The position numbers and the translations under genes were made by a program. Below are positions 1 to 8,422 of a stretch of DNA of 64,000 nt, piece by piece. The notes below the pieces were generated by a model. The model did no database searches, was not told the DNA's origin, and saw only the letters and a program-made list of their open reading frames with translations. Source of the DNA: Perlabentimonas sp964490015 (GTDB lineage Bacteria; Bacteroidota; Bacteroidia; Bacteroidales; Tenuifilaceae); the NCBI GenBank assembly GCA_964490015.1, contig CAZBBA010000008.1:1-64000 (forward strand), read 5' to 3'. How positions within the stretch are numbered: the stretch's first letter is position 1; each line of letters begins with the position of its first letter.

Positions 1-1867
1 AAATCAGGTGGATATCAATCTCTTTTGTGTCTAGTTGGGGGTAAACGGCATCAATCTTTTCCTGTAACAGTTTTTCCTGTAAAACTTCTCCATTACAGGG
101 GAGTTGATTAAAGCTTTTCTCCAAAATGTCCATCTTGTAAGGTAAAACATTACCTGTGGGGGCAATAATGTGAACAGGCTTATAGTTCCCGATTGTGTTT
201 TTGGTGCGCTTTCTATTTACCCGCCCAAAACGTTGGATTAAGCTATCCAATGGAGCGCATTGGGTAATCATCCTGTCGAAGCTAATGTCGAGGCTTACTT
301 CAACTACTTGCGTTGAAACAACTAGGCAAGGTGTAAGTCCATTTCCAAAGTCTTTGCCATCGCCATTAAATTCAGTTTTAAGCCTTGTTTCCAGTTCAAC
401 CCTATCGCCTCGCCTATATCTGCTATGGATTAACATTTTGGGGATATGGGGGTATTTAGATTCTAGTATTTGGAAAGCCTCCTGAGCTTTTTTAATTGTA
501 TTATAGATTACAAGAACTTTTTCTTTATTTTCAAACGCTTCAGACAGGATATCCTCTATCGCCTCTTCGTTTTCTATTTTGTAGATTTTGTGCCTATTGA
601 AAGTTTCTAAAACATGGTCGGGGAGTTTTACTTCATAAACCTTGTCATTCCCTCCAAGTATATCGAGAAGCTGTTTGTAAAGTTCTGTTGGCATTGTAGC
701 CGTTCCGATATGAACCCTACAGTTCAGAAACAGGAGCATCTTAACTATTTCAAGCACCATCGACTTTGAGAAATCGGAATAGGTATGAATTTCGTCAAGA
801 ATGATATCGCACCCTTTGAGGTCGAGCATAACCGTTTCGAAGCCTGGAGTTCCAAAAATAATTGCAGCAATTTGGTGAGGGGTTAGCACTTTAACCGATG
901 ACCCTACGAGGCTTTGAAGTAGTTGCTCCTCTAAATTATCGCCTACAACTATTTTAGAGGTAGCATGCTGCAATCGAATATCTTTATTTGGGATTGTGGC
1001 TTTCATTCGCTCCCACATTGCATTTATTGATGCTTGGAAAGGTAGTGTGTAGAATATTCTTCCTTTGCAGCGTTTTAAAAGAAAATCGGTTTTGCCAGCA
1101 CCAGTTGGAGCAACAACAATAGTATGCTTTCTACTATCACCAGTTTCTACTTTTGACAATGGATAAATATCGCTAGTACGTTCTGAGTTAAAGTAAAAAC
1201 TCAAATCTGGGATTTCAAAAAGATGTTTTAACTCTTGCTCTGTGGTATCTGAGAATGCAGATGCAAAGTGGTCGGCCGCCATAAGTAGCCCTCTTAGTGG
1301 CGACCATCCCACCTGTTTAGTTTCACAGTATGATGCTGCATACGAAAGCGCATACGCAGCCTCTTTTTTTGATATATTTGCCTCAAATCCAAAATGGTTT
1401 AATATCATAAAACCATATAGGCTCCACTCTTCCCAATCCTTAAGGTGATTATCAATCCATTTCCTGTACTTGTTATCAATATCAATAATCCCCCTCTCAC
1501 GGCTATCGTTAACAATCGATTTATGGTGTGCTACAACCATATCAATTAAAGTATTCCACTCATTTCTTGGGAATGCAGGAAGAAAAGCAAGAGAGGATAG
1601 TTCATGCCTATGAACGTAATTATCATCTCTTTCTTCAACTAACGACTTGGATGAAATGTTTTTTATTCGATTCTGGAAGTATGGATGTGCTTTGCCCAAA
1701 TCATGGAGTATGGCTCCCTTGGTGGCTAAGTTTATGTCAAACTCTTTATCCAAAGACTTTGAAAAACTTATGATAGCCGATACCACATGCTCAGTATGCC
1801 TGAGCAAAGAAGTCCCGCCATAATTTATACTTTTTGCAAGAATGCTATTAAGCGAATCCATTGCCAT
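1..1867 (-). CDS. cas3: CRISPR-associated helicase/nuclease Cas3 (partial, C-terminus off window)
   Basis: Cas3 is the single-strand nuclease and helicase recruited by Cascade to degrade invading DNA in type I CRISPR systems. Reading the minus strand from 1867, the N-terminus has an HD-nuclease signature (LLRHTEHV near residue 21, then LHDLGKAHPYF). About 265 residues in comes a Walker A motif (APTGAGKTDF), then a DEIH helicase box, a GTATMP motif, and a C-terminal helicase segment reading STQVVEVSLDISFDRM...QRFGRVNR. HD and helicase domains are thus in one polypeptide. The start was placed at the ATG at 1867; another in-frame ATG lies at 1861. Either one overlaps the end of cas5 by 14-20 bases, as expected for a translationally coupled operon. 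The reading frame is open to the window edge, so the C-terminus and any downstream cas genes are not visible. Confidence 0.95.
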   Translation of the reverse strand, partial: MAMDSLNSILAKSINYGGTSLLRHTEHVVSAIISFSKSLDKEFDINLATKGAILHDLGKAHPYFQNRIKNISSKSLVEERDDNYVHRHELSSLAFLPAFPRNEWNTLIDMVVAHHKSIVNDSRERGIIDIDNKYRKWIDNHLKDWEEWSLYGFMILNHFGFEANISKKEAAYALSYAASYCETKQVGWSPLRGLLMAADHFASAFSDTTEQELKHLFEIPDLSFYFNSERTSDIYPLSKVETGDSRKHTIVVAPTGAGKTDFLLKRCKGRIFYTLPFQASINAMWERMKATIPNKDIRLQHATSKIVVGDNLEEQLLQSLVGSSVKVLTPHQIAAIIFGTPGFETVMLDLKGCDIILDEIHTYSDFSKSMVLEIVKMLLFLNCRVHIGTATMPTELYKQLLDILGGNDKVYEVKLPDHVLETFNRHKIYKIENEEAIEDILSEAFENKEKVLVIYNTIKKAQEAFQILESKYPHIPKMLIHSRYRRGDRVELETRLKTEFNGDGKDFGNGLTPCLVVSTQVVEVSLDISFDRMITQCAPLDSLIQRFGRVNRKRTKNTIGNYKPVHIIAPTGNVLPYKMDILEKSFNQLPCNGEVLQEKLLQEKIDAVYPQLDTKEIDIHLI

Positions 1868-2447
1868 CTCTTATAGGGTTACCATACACAACCAAATCAC
1901 CATACATTTCACTTGCGTTGTCAAAGCGGTTATGTCCTACTTTGAAACCGCTATGTTCATCAGAGAAGATTAGTTCAAAGCCGTTAATGCTGTTAAAATC
2001 CTTTTCGCTCATTTCGGTCAAGGTCACGGGGTGAAGTAAATCCTCGTTACGGCACAAGCAAATGGTTTGCTTAAAAGCCCTTTCAGCATCTTCTTTTGAA
2101 TTGAAAGCAAGGTATACATTAGGTTCAAGAAGTACTCCGCGATTAATAATGCCTAAATTCTTGGCTTTGAAGTACTCCCTTCCCTCTGAATCAGTCTTTT
2201 TTTCTTTTTGGAAACCCCCTTTTGACCAAGTTTTTTCTTGCTGCACATCTATTCCACAATAATTAATCCTGTGTCGGATAATCTTTTTTATAACTCCTTT
2301 CTCATCCAGCAACTCTGGAAAGAGTTTTTTCTCTATTCCTTCAACTATTGATGGAGTAAGAAATTGTTGACTAAAGGTTTCGTTATCTCTCACCGCTGTC
2401 CACGGTTTAATAAAACCGAATGGACCAGAATATTTTACTACGTACAT
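1848..2447 (-). CDS. cas5: Cas5-like RAMP protein of a type I Cascade
   Basis: This 199-residue protein is probably the Cas5 subunit, which binds the 5' handle of crRNA in Cascade. The N-terminus YSGPFGFIKPWTAVRD, followed about 15 residues later by LTPSIVEGIEKKLFPE, matches the arrangement of Cas5 families (a G-P-F strand, then a T-P-S-x-x-x-G-I helix). RGVLLEPNVYLAF near residue 102 resembles the family's central strand. The gene lies between cas6 and cas3, which supports the call, and its stop overlaps the cas3 start. I cannot assign the subtype, because the protein is rather divergent from the I-B and I-C sequences I know. No Cas7 or Cas8 gene sits beside it in the visible part of the operon. 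Confidence 0.65.
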   Translation of the reverse strand: MYVVKYSGPFGFIKPWTAVRDNETFSQQFLTPSIVEGIEKKLFPELLDEKGVIKKIIRHRINYCGIDVQQEKTWSKGGFQKEKKTDSEGREYFKAKNLGIINRGVLLEPNVYLAFNSKEDAERAFKQTICLCRNEDLLHPVTLTEMSEKDFNSINGFELIFSDEHSGFKVGHNRFDNASEMYGDLVVYGNPIRDGNGFA

Positions 2448-2469
2448 AGCATTATCTATTTATAAACCT

Positions 2470-2490
2470 GACAGGTTTTCAAAACCTGTC
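2470..2490. repeat. Perfect palindrome between cas6 and cas5
   Basis: A 21-base perfect palindrome (10-base arms GACAGGTTTT / AAAACCTGTC around one base) fills most of the 58-base gap between cas6 and cas5. Short GACAGGTTTT-type palindromes are common intergenic repeats in Bacteroidota genomes as far as I recall. It may be a mobile hairpin or a processing or attenuation site inside the operon mRNA. It is too long and too isolated to be part of a CRISPR array. Confidence 0.6.
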
Positions 2491-2505
2491 GGTTTGGTTA
2501 ATCCA

Positions 2506-3162
2506 TTACCTTATCGCCCCCAACCCAATACCGGTAGAATTGCCTAACCCTACATTCCAAGCAAACAGTTTCGTTTCGGGTTTGGCATTTATAACCACGG
2601 GGCACCAGCTGCAAATGTTGTTCACCTTGTTGTAAACCAAATTCTTACGTTTGGTATAGGGAGACGTGGTATCAAAATAAATCTCAAGGCTCTCGTCAAC
2701 AAGCCCTACCTCCTTCATTCTGGTTTGTAGAGTTTCTTTTAGGTATTCACCAGCTTTTGGGTCATCGTAAAGAATATGGTCAATTCTGTTATCAACCCTT
2801 CGCTTAATGAGAATTGGGCTAGCTACTTGAAAGCTGCTAACAGTTGATAAATCAGGGTCCTCCTGAATAACAAGTTCAACAATCTTTAAACCATCAAACA
2901 TAGATGCATCTTGCTGAATTCCACCAACAATTTTTTTGATTATGTTTTCGTCATGCGCACTTAAAAAGAATGAGCTGCCATTATCGAAATAAAGCATATC
3001 CTTTACCCTCTTCCCTCCAGATAGCCATGAGAATGAGAAAAGGGATACTTTTCCGTGTTGGTCGTTCCAACCCAACCATTTATGGACAGTTCCAACCAAT
3101 TTGTGCTGATGATTGAATGAAACGGGCTGCCCGTTGCTACTTACTTTTAGGTGTATTCTCAT
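2506..3162 (-). CDS. cas6: CRISPR pre-crRNA endoribonuclease Cas6
   Basis: Cas6 cuts CRISPR precursor RNA within each repeat and usually stays bound to the 3' hairpin. The 218-residue product starts MRIHLKVSSNGQPVSFNHQHKL, a RAMP ferredoxin-like first strand and helix with two histidines in the usual catalytic region. It ends in the family's glycine-rich loop, GLGNSTGIGLG, close to the C-terminus. The open frame extends to 3252, but the extra 30 residues do not resemble Cas6 and would run into the preceding gene, so the ATG at 3162 is preferred. The gene is followed after 55 bases by the cas5-like gene, and is preceded by a WYL-domain regulator on the same strand. Confidence 0.85.
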   Translation of the reverse strand: MRIHLKVSSNGQPVSFNHQHKLVGTVHKWLGWNDQHGKVSLFSFSWLSGGKRVKDMLYFDNGSSFFLSAHDENIIKKIVGGIQQDASMFDGLKIVELVIQEDPDLSTVSSFQVASPILIKRRVDNRIDHILYDDPKAGEYLKETLQTRMKEVGLVDESLEIYFDTTSPYTKRKNLVYNKVNNICSWCPVVINAKPETKLFAWNVGLGNSTGIGLGAIR

Positions 3163-3217
3163 ATTATAATAATTTGAATATGCGATATAGATTATATTAT
3201 TAACGCCGAGACAAATG

Positions 3218-4117
3218 TCAATTTCCCAATGCGTTCTTAACCTTCGATTCAATATATTTTTTTAACCCTTCTGGCTCAAATATTTCCACTTCGTCAAGTA
3301 GCCACATTATAAATCGTCCAATTCCCTCGAAGGAATAAACAGCTCCACGAAAAAAAACACCAACATCAGAACTTGAAATAAATGAAATGGCATCAGGGAA
3401 CTCCTCCTCCATGAGTCGGTGTGCTCGGGTAGATAGCTTTAATTTGACGGGTATTGGCTGGCATCCGCTCATGCCAAAGGCATCGACTAGGATTTGTCCA
3501 TGTTTATCCTCAAATTGCCAACAATAACCCGTTTGGGCAACCCCCTCAATACGATCAATTTTAAACTGCTTAACCTTTTGGACATCTACCTCAAAGGCGA
3601 GAAGGTAGGTGAAATAGTTGAAGAATTTGATGGGTTCAACAAACCGGTCTCTTGTCCTTTCGCTACTCACGGAATGATAACTTTTAAGTACTAGCTGCTC
3701 CTTATTCTTAATTGCCTTTCTTATGGTGCTTATGTTTTTTGTTATATTATTTCGATATAGGGTTTCAGATATCTCGTTAATATCAGTAAGTGCATACAGC
3801 TTGGTTAGCAGGCTTTTCTGAAGGGGTCCCCGGAGAGGACTGTTCGTAATAGTGTCCTTAATGGCTGCAGCCTCTTCAAGACTAAACACGATAAGATCCT
3901 CGGGTAGGACCTGATACTTATCCACACTTTCTATCAGAAATCGGTTGCCTCGCTTTGTAATCTCAAAACCTAGATCCTGAAGTAGAGCAAAATAACGCTC
4001 AATAGTGCGCTCAGTGACTTCAAAATCGCGAGCAAGAGTAATTTTAGATGCTCCAAAAGGAGCACGAAGTCGTGAAATAAGGTTGAAAACCCTATATATT
4101 TTCTTATGATCAACCAT
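3218..4117 (-). CDS. WYL-domain transcriptional regulator next to the cas genes
   Basis: This 299-residue DNA-binding protein has an N-terminal winged helix (ITLARDFEVTERTIERYFALLQDLGF, residues about 25-50) and a C-terminal WYL-type ligand-binding domain (region around VEPIKFFNYFTYLLAFEV, then a long beta-rich tail). The WYL triplet itself is replaced by a TYLLAF sequence. WYL proteins bind nucleic acids or nucleotides and often repress CRISPR or phage-defence operons. Its position as the first gene before cas6, 55 bases away and in the same direction, suggests that it controls this operon. Whether it represses or activates cannot be read from the sequence. Confidence 0.8.
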   Translation of the reverse strand: MVDHKKIYRVFNLISRLRAPFGASKITLARDFEVTERTIERYFALLQDLGFEITKRGNRFLIESVDKYQVLPEDLIVFSLEEAAAIKDTITNSPLRGPLQKSLLTKLYALTDINEISETLYRNNITKNISTIRKAIKNKEQLVLKSYHSVSSERTRDRFVEPIKFFNYFTYLLAFEVDVQKVKQFKIDRIEGVAQTGYCWQFEDKHGQILVDAFGMSGCQPIPVKLKLSTRAHRLMEEEFPDAISFISSSDVGVFFRGAVYSFEGIGRFIMWLLDEVEIFEPEGLKKYIESKVKNALGN

Positions 4118-4218
4118 CTTGCAAAGATTTGTGCAATAAATTTACAAAAATTATTGCTATTGACCCATTGTTGATCTACTTGTTTTTGGCACTATATTAT
4201 GTATAGATACCGTCAACT

Positions 4219-4545
4219 CTAGATAGAGTTTCTATTGATAAATATAACGACTCGAACTTGCTCCTCGGGATGGTTTTGAGGGTAAACACCCTGTATGAGT
4301 GCAGTGAAAATGCTATACCCTGTATTCAATAATTTACTCACTTCCCTGTTGTTCGATCGGGGAATGTATCCGAGTTTGTAATTGCCTAAGAAAATGGCTA
4401 CAGCATTCTTATCGAATTGGTTGGAAGGTTCTGGTACTAGCAGAACTTCCAATCCAATATTTAGCTGGTTAAATGCTAGAACACCATCGTAGTATGTGAA
4501 ACCAGCAATGCAAAAATTAGTGAAATGTACTCTTTCTTGTATCAT
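4219..4545 (-). CDS. HIRAN-domain protein
   Basis: This small stand-alone HIRAN protein is about 108 residues from the ATG at 4545; the open frame reaches a TTG at 4584. The signature is HFTNFCIAGFTYYDG, then a hydrophobic strand, PEPSNQFDKNAVAIF and KLGYIPRSNN. This corresponds to the HIRAN fold, which binds DNA ends in helicases such as HLTF. In bacteria HIRAN occurs alone or fused to nucleases, and its role is not established. The gene lies about 100 bases upstream of the CRISPR regulator on the same strand. A role in DNA repair or defence is therefore possible but is only inferred from proximity. Confidence 0.8.
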   Translation of the reverse strand: MIQERVHFTNFCIAGFTYYDGVLAFNQLNIGLEVLLVPEPSNQFDKNAVAIFLGNYKLGYIPRSNNREVSKLLNTGYSIFTALIQGVYPQNHPEEQVRVVIFINRNSI

Positions 4546-4647
4546 AACGTTTTTATTTACAAACGTATGATATCGTTGCGACAACTAGTGTCGGAGATTA
4601 CTTTTTTTCAAAATATCTTTTATACTTGAAGCAAAAATGGATATTGC

Positions 4648-5907
4648 CTAATAACCTCCAACCGCCTCCTTCACCACCTTAACCCTTCGCGAGTATAGCA
4701 CTACGGCGACTAGGCTAACCATACTCGATAGAAGAAGGGTGATTTGCACACCAATGGAGCCCGAGATGGCACCCAGAAGCAGACTTCCCAAGGGAGTAAC
4801 CCCCAGAAACGACATTCCGTAGAGCGACATTATGCGGCCTCTCATACTATCATCCACAATGGTTTGCAAAAGGGTATTGGTTGAGGCGTACTGCACAATC
4901 ATTCCAAACCCAGTTATAAACAGCAATACGAGCGAAAGCGCAGTGTTAGTGGAAAGCGACATGCTCATTAGCCCCAAAACAAAAATTATGGCCGACCCAA
5001 AGATTAACGTTGGCAGTGTTGCTACACTTTTTCGAGATGCCAAATATACTGCTCCAGTTAAAGCACCAGCGCCCAGCGCGCCAGTTAAAAACCCGAGTAG
5101 CTGTGAGTCGCCACCCAAAATATCCCTGGCAAAAACTGGCAAAAATACCTGAAAGGGTAATCCCAGAAACCCTGTTGTTATCACCAGCATCAGTAAATAG
5201 CGGATTGGTTTAAACCTAAAAGCATATTTAGCCCCTTCCAGCATATCCGATAGCACGGAGCCATGTTCTCCTTTACGGTTAACCGGATTTAGCCTCATGG
5301 CCAGGAGTGAGAAAATGACAGCCAGAAAGCTAATGCCATTAATCATAAAGCATATTCCTTCGCCCACCCAGGCAATTAAAAAACCACCTACCATGGGGCC
5401 GATAAAGCGAGCCGAGTTGAAAAGGGTTGAGTTTAGAGCAACGGAATTCTGCAGTAGTTCCTTATCGCCAACCATATCGATAAGAAAAGCGTGGCGAAAG
5501 GGATTATCGAAGGCGAGAACCACTCCGTTTAACACGGCAATTGTGGCCACGTGCCAAACCTGTACCATGTTGGTAAGGATTAGCGTTCCCATGGTATAGG
5601 CAAGAATCATTGGCACAATCTGCGCAACAATAAGCACTTTACGCCTATCGAGCCGATCGGCAAAAACGCCCGCAAAAGGGGTAAGGAATAGAGCTGGAAT
5701 TTGTCCGGCAAATCCTATTATTCCTAGCCATACCGCCGAGTCGGTGAGCCGGTACACCAACCACCCCAGGGCAATGTTCTGTATCCACGTTCCCATTAAC
5801 GACACCATTTGCCCGAAGAAAAACAACCTAAAGTTGGGGTTTTTTAAAGCCCTAAAGGCAAACCCCACGCGGTGAAAATAGGAGCGGATATCGAGGAAGC
5901 GATTCAT
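4648..5907 (-). CDS. MFS transporter (MFS_3 / enterobactin-exporter type)
   Basis: This 419-residue inner-membrane transporter has about twelve hydrophobic segments. Family motifs include GFAGQIPALFLTPFAGVFADRLDRRKVLI after helix 2 (motif A: G-x-x-A-D-R-x-x-R-R) and RFIGPMVGGFLIAWVGEG in helix 5. The sequence belongs to the MFS_3 group that includes EntS-like exporters and many uncharacterised drug or metabolite exporters. The substrate cannot be inferred. It is a single gene with its own flanking gaps, so the neighbours give no clue. Confidence 0.9.
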   Translation of the reverse strand: MNRFLDIRSYFHRVGFAFRALKNPNFRLFFFGQMVSLMGTWIQNIALGWLVYRLTDSAVWLGIIGFAGQIPALFLTPFAGVFADRLDRRKVLIVAQIVPMILAYTMGTLILTNMVQVWHVATIAVLNGVVLAFDNPFRHAFLIDMVGDKELLQNSVALNSTLFNSARFIGPMVGGFLIAWVGEGICFMINGISFLAVIFSLLAMRLNPVNRKGEHGSVLSDMLEGAKYAFRFKPIRYLLMLVITTGFLGLPFQVFLPVFARDILGGDSQLLGFLTGALGAGALTGAVYLASRKSVATLPTLIFGSAIIFVLGLMSMSLSTNTALSLVLLFITGFGMIVQYASTNTLLQTIVDDSMRGRIMSLYGMSFLGVTPLGSLLLGAISGSIGVQITLLLSSMVSLVAVVLYSRRVKVVKEAVGGY

Positions 5908-6024
5908 GTGCCGATATTGGATTTAAATGCGTAAAGCAAGACACCACGGGTTGCAGGGTCTTGCTTTAGCGAAACCTTTGCGCTGCAAAGGTAGAAACCT
6001 TAGCTGGAAAAGGGAAATAATCTA

Positions 6025-7017
6025 CTATCTTTTCAAATCCTTAAAAAACTTCATAAACTGAACCCGTTCAAAGGCAGCTGGATCGTAGCTCCTGGCCTGA
6101 CTCATCTTGCCTCTATACTCATCGATGGTTTTGAACCCTTTCTCGTTCATCCACTCCTCAATTTGCCGAAGCATCACACCAATCTGCTCAAATCCATTGC
6201 GGTAAAGGGTGGAGGCAACCTGAACAGCGCTAGCCCCACCAAGTAGGGCTTTTACCGCAGTAAAGCCATCGTGAATTCCGGTAGATGCAGCTAAATCGCA
6301 CGAAGTACGCTCGGCCATAATGGCAATCCATCTGAGGGTAGTTGCAAATTCGGCGGGAGTACTAAAAACACTACCAGCAGTGAAGTTAAGAGTATGAATA
6401 TCGATATCGGGATTGTAATACCTGTTAAAAAGAACAATGGATTTTATGGGTGTTTCGCCCAGTTGTTGAATAAAGCGGCCAAGAGATGCATTGTATGGGC
6501 TAATCTTAACCCCAACGGGAATGCTAACCATTCCTGTAACCTTTTCAATAATATCGAAGTACAGCTTCTCGTTCTGCTCAGGGGTTCGGTTGAAATCGGA
6601 GGGCAGAGCAAAGATATTAAGCTCAAGGGCATCGGCACCAGCATCCTGAATGCGCTTGGCAAAATCGGGCCACTTAACGGCTGTTACGCAGTTAATGCTT
6701 GCAATTATGGGAATAGCAACCGATTTCTTGGCATCAGCAATAAGCTTTAGGTAGTTTGAAACGGGATCTTCAATGGCATCAAAATCGAAATACTCAAAGG
6801 TCTCGGGATAGATAAAACCCGACGATTGCATTTTGTTGAGGTTATCATGGGCTTCCATAATAATCTCCTCCTCAAACAGCGATTTTATAACAACTGCAGC
6901 GGCGCCATTGGCTTCTAAATCCTTAATGTCATTAAGTGAATTTGTGAGTCCCGAGCTGGCGGCGATAATGGGATTTTTCAACGATAATCCCATGTAATTC
7001 GTTTTTAAGTTGACCAT
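6025..7017 (-). CDS. Dihydroorotate-dehydrogenase-like FMN oxidoreductase
   Basis: This 330-residue TIM-barrel flavoprotein is related to PyrD class 1 and to the DHO-like domain of dihydropyrimidine dehydrogenase. It begins MVNLKTNYMGLSLKNPIIAASSGLT, the usual FMN-binding start. SINCVTAVKWPDFAKRIQDAGADALELN and VGVKISPY follow, then phosphate-binding glycine loops (STGIHDGFTAVKALLGGASAVQVAS). Upstream in-frame codons to 7065 were rejected because family homology begins at the ATG at 7017. Bacteroidota typically carry this paralogue in addition to true pyrD, and its physiological substrate is not established. It lies downstream of the hydrogenase-linked phosphatase operon with a 127-base gap, so co-transcription is uncertain. 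Confidence 0.8.
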   Translation of the reverse strand: MVNLKTNYMGLSLKNPIIAASSGLTNSLNDIKDLEANGAAAVVIKSLFEEEIIMEAHDNLNKMQSSGFIYPETFEYFDFDAIEDPVSNYLKLIADAKKSVAIPIIASINCVTAVKWPDFAKRIQDAGADALELNIFALPSDFNRTPEQNEKLYFDIIEKVTGMVSIPVGVKISPYNASLGRFIQQLGETPIKSIVLFNRYYNPDIDIHTLNFTAGSVFSTPAEFATTLRWIAIMAERTSCDLAASTGIHDGFTAVKALLGGASAVQVASTLYRNGFEQIGVMLRQIEEWMNEKGFKTIDEYRGKMSQARSYDPAAFERVQFMKFFKDLKR

Positions 7018-7144
7018 AGTATGCACGTTTAGGTTTTTAGTTTTACTGAAAGTTACAAAAAACATCGATAGAAATATGAACCTAAACAGAAAATTTACTG
7101 ATTAGCTCAATGGCAAGTGCAATAAGAAAAATATTTATAAAACT

Positions 7145-8329
7145 TTAGAGAAAAGTGAGCTTCACCTCCTTCAGAAATTTATCCTGAAGGATTTGCGCCA
7201 TGCGTTTCACCACTGTCCTGCGGATCTCTAGCTCCACGGGTAGGCTTGGGTCCTGATGCGCCACATTGATTCCAGTGCCCACAATAAAGTGAATCTCATC
7301 GCTTTCGAGGATTAGCGTTATTATTTGATCGGCGGGCCCTTTTCCGGGAACGGAGGTTTCGGTGAATTTCGAAAGAATTTCAGTGGCTTTACTTAGCGTA
7401 AGGATTCCCTCTGTAACCAAATCGGCTCCTTTCATAAACGAAACTGGGGGTAGGTCGGGGTCGGTAAACTCGAAGCTGTCCTCAATTTCGAGGTTGAGCT
7501 CGCGCGAGATAATATCACCGGTGGTTGCCCCGCAAATCACCTTTTTTCCATCAAAATCGTTGAATTTTTGCGCCAACTTTTTATCCTTTTCTTGGTCGAA
7601 TGGCGGGCCCGTGCAGATAAGAAGTTTCCGAGGATGTCTAAAGTATATTGTTGCTGCGCTAATGTCGTCCTTAGGGTGATAGCCATCGTTAAGGTAGGCC
7701 ATATTCACCAGTTTTGTGCTTAGCTTCCTGGCCGAAATACTGGGCTCAGCTTTTATTAGTTGCGCCACAAACTGATGCGCATTATCCAGCCCCCAGCCAA
7801 AAGGGTAATCCTCGCTTCCCATTCCCGATTGGGTAATTCCATCGCCCCAGAGAACTATTCGGTCCTCCTTTTGGGGCGTAAACGTGCAATATCGTAACTC
7901 CTTACCGGCGTTAACTTCGCTTTGCAGAATTACGCATTGCCACCCCGGTTCAAATTGATCTTTGCCTCGCATTATCATGCACTCGGGGTTATCGTACTCT
8001 AGAATACGGGTTGTTCCGCCGTGCTCAATATCTACAATGGTAAAGGTGGAGTAGCTCATCTGCCTAACGGAGCACACGGGCAGAGTATTCATAATTATCT
8101 CCGCAATCTTATGTATTTCCTTATGTTCCTTGGTAAAGCTCAGCGCCATTTTGGCGGTTAACGTAGCCAGCACATTGGCTTTAACCCCATGCCCCATGCC
8201 ATCGCTAAGGACTACTATAGTTCGATCCTCTCCAATAACTCGCTCGCTCAGAAACACATCACCACAAATACGTTCCCCATCGTGATATTTCTGCTGACAG
8301 TTAACCTCTATAAAAAAACTATCGGACAT
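7145..8329 (-). CDS. SpoIIE-family PP2C phosphatase linked to sensory hydrogenase
   Basis: This 394-residue serine/threonine phosphatase has the metal-binding motif VVLSDGMGHG near residue 43 and a second acidic motif later (DDISAATIYF). The PP2C domain fills roughly the first 230 residues. A C-terminal extension of about 160 residues has no domain that I recognise. In HydDB-type classification, [FeFe] group C3 sensory hydrogenases are defined by neighbouring phosphatases of this kind, and hfs-type loci of Thermoanaerobacterium show the same pairing. The gene follows the PAS-containing hydrogenase by 93 bases and probably shares its promoter. It may dephosphorylate a partner protein according to the sensor state, but the target is unknown. 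Confidence 0.85.
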   Translation of the reverse strand: MSDSFFIEVNCQQKYHDGERICGDVFLSERVIGEDRTIVVLSDGMGHGVKANVLATLTAKMALSFTKEHKEIHKIAEIIMNTLPVCSVRQMSYSTFTIVDIEHGGTTRILEYDNPECMIMRGKDQFEPGWQCVILQSEVNAGKELRYCTFTPQKEDRIVLWGDGITQSGMGSEDYPFGWGLDNAHQFVAQLIKAEPSISARKLSTKLVNMAYLNDGYHPKDDISAATIYFRHPRKLLICTGPPFDQEKDKKLAQKFNDFDGKKVICGATTGDIISRELNLEIEDSFEFTDPDLPPVSFMKGADLVTEGILTLSKATEILSKFTETSVPGKGPADQIITLILESDEIHFIVGTGINVAHQDPSLPVELEIRRTVVKRMAQILQDKFLKEVKLTFL

Positions 8330-8330
8330 A

Positions 8331-8393
8331 GGTTGGTTGATTGATTGGTTGACCTGCCTGCCGCAGGCTGGTTGATTGGTTGATTGATTGATT
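8331..8393. repeat. Tetranucleotide microsatellite interrupted by a 19-bp palindrome
   Basis: On the plus strand this is a run of TTGA/TTGG units (minus strand TCAA/CCAA) interrupted at 8353-8371 by a G+C-rich 19-base insert starting CCTGCCTGC and ending GGCTGG. It occupies the gap between the sensory hydrogenase and the phosphatase gene, ending one base before the phosphatase start codon. Such a repeat can change length by slippage and so could alter the phosphatase 5' region, but this is inference. Confidence 0.75.
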
Positions 8394-8422
8394 GCAAATG
8401 GATTGGAATCTAAACCAATTCA

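Noticed and set aside
195..1773. Plus-strand open frames within the left edge
   Set aside because: Antisense shadows of cas3, whose motifs are clear on the minus strand.
3163..3252. Thirty-residue N-terminal extension of Cas6
   Set aside because: It overlaps the end of the WYL gene and does not resemble Cas6; the ATG at 3162 begins the RAMP fold.
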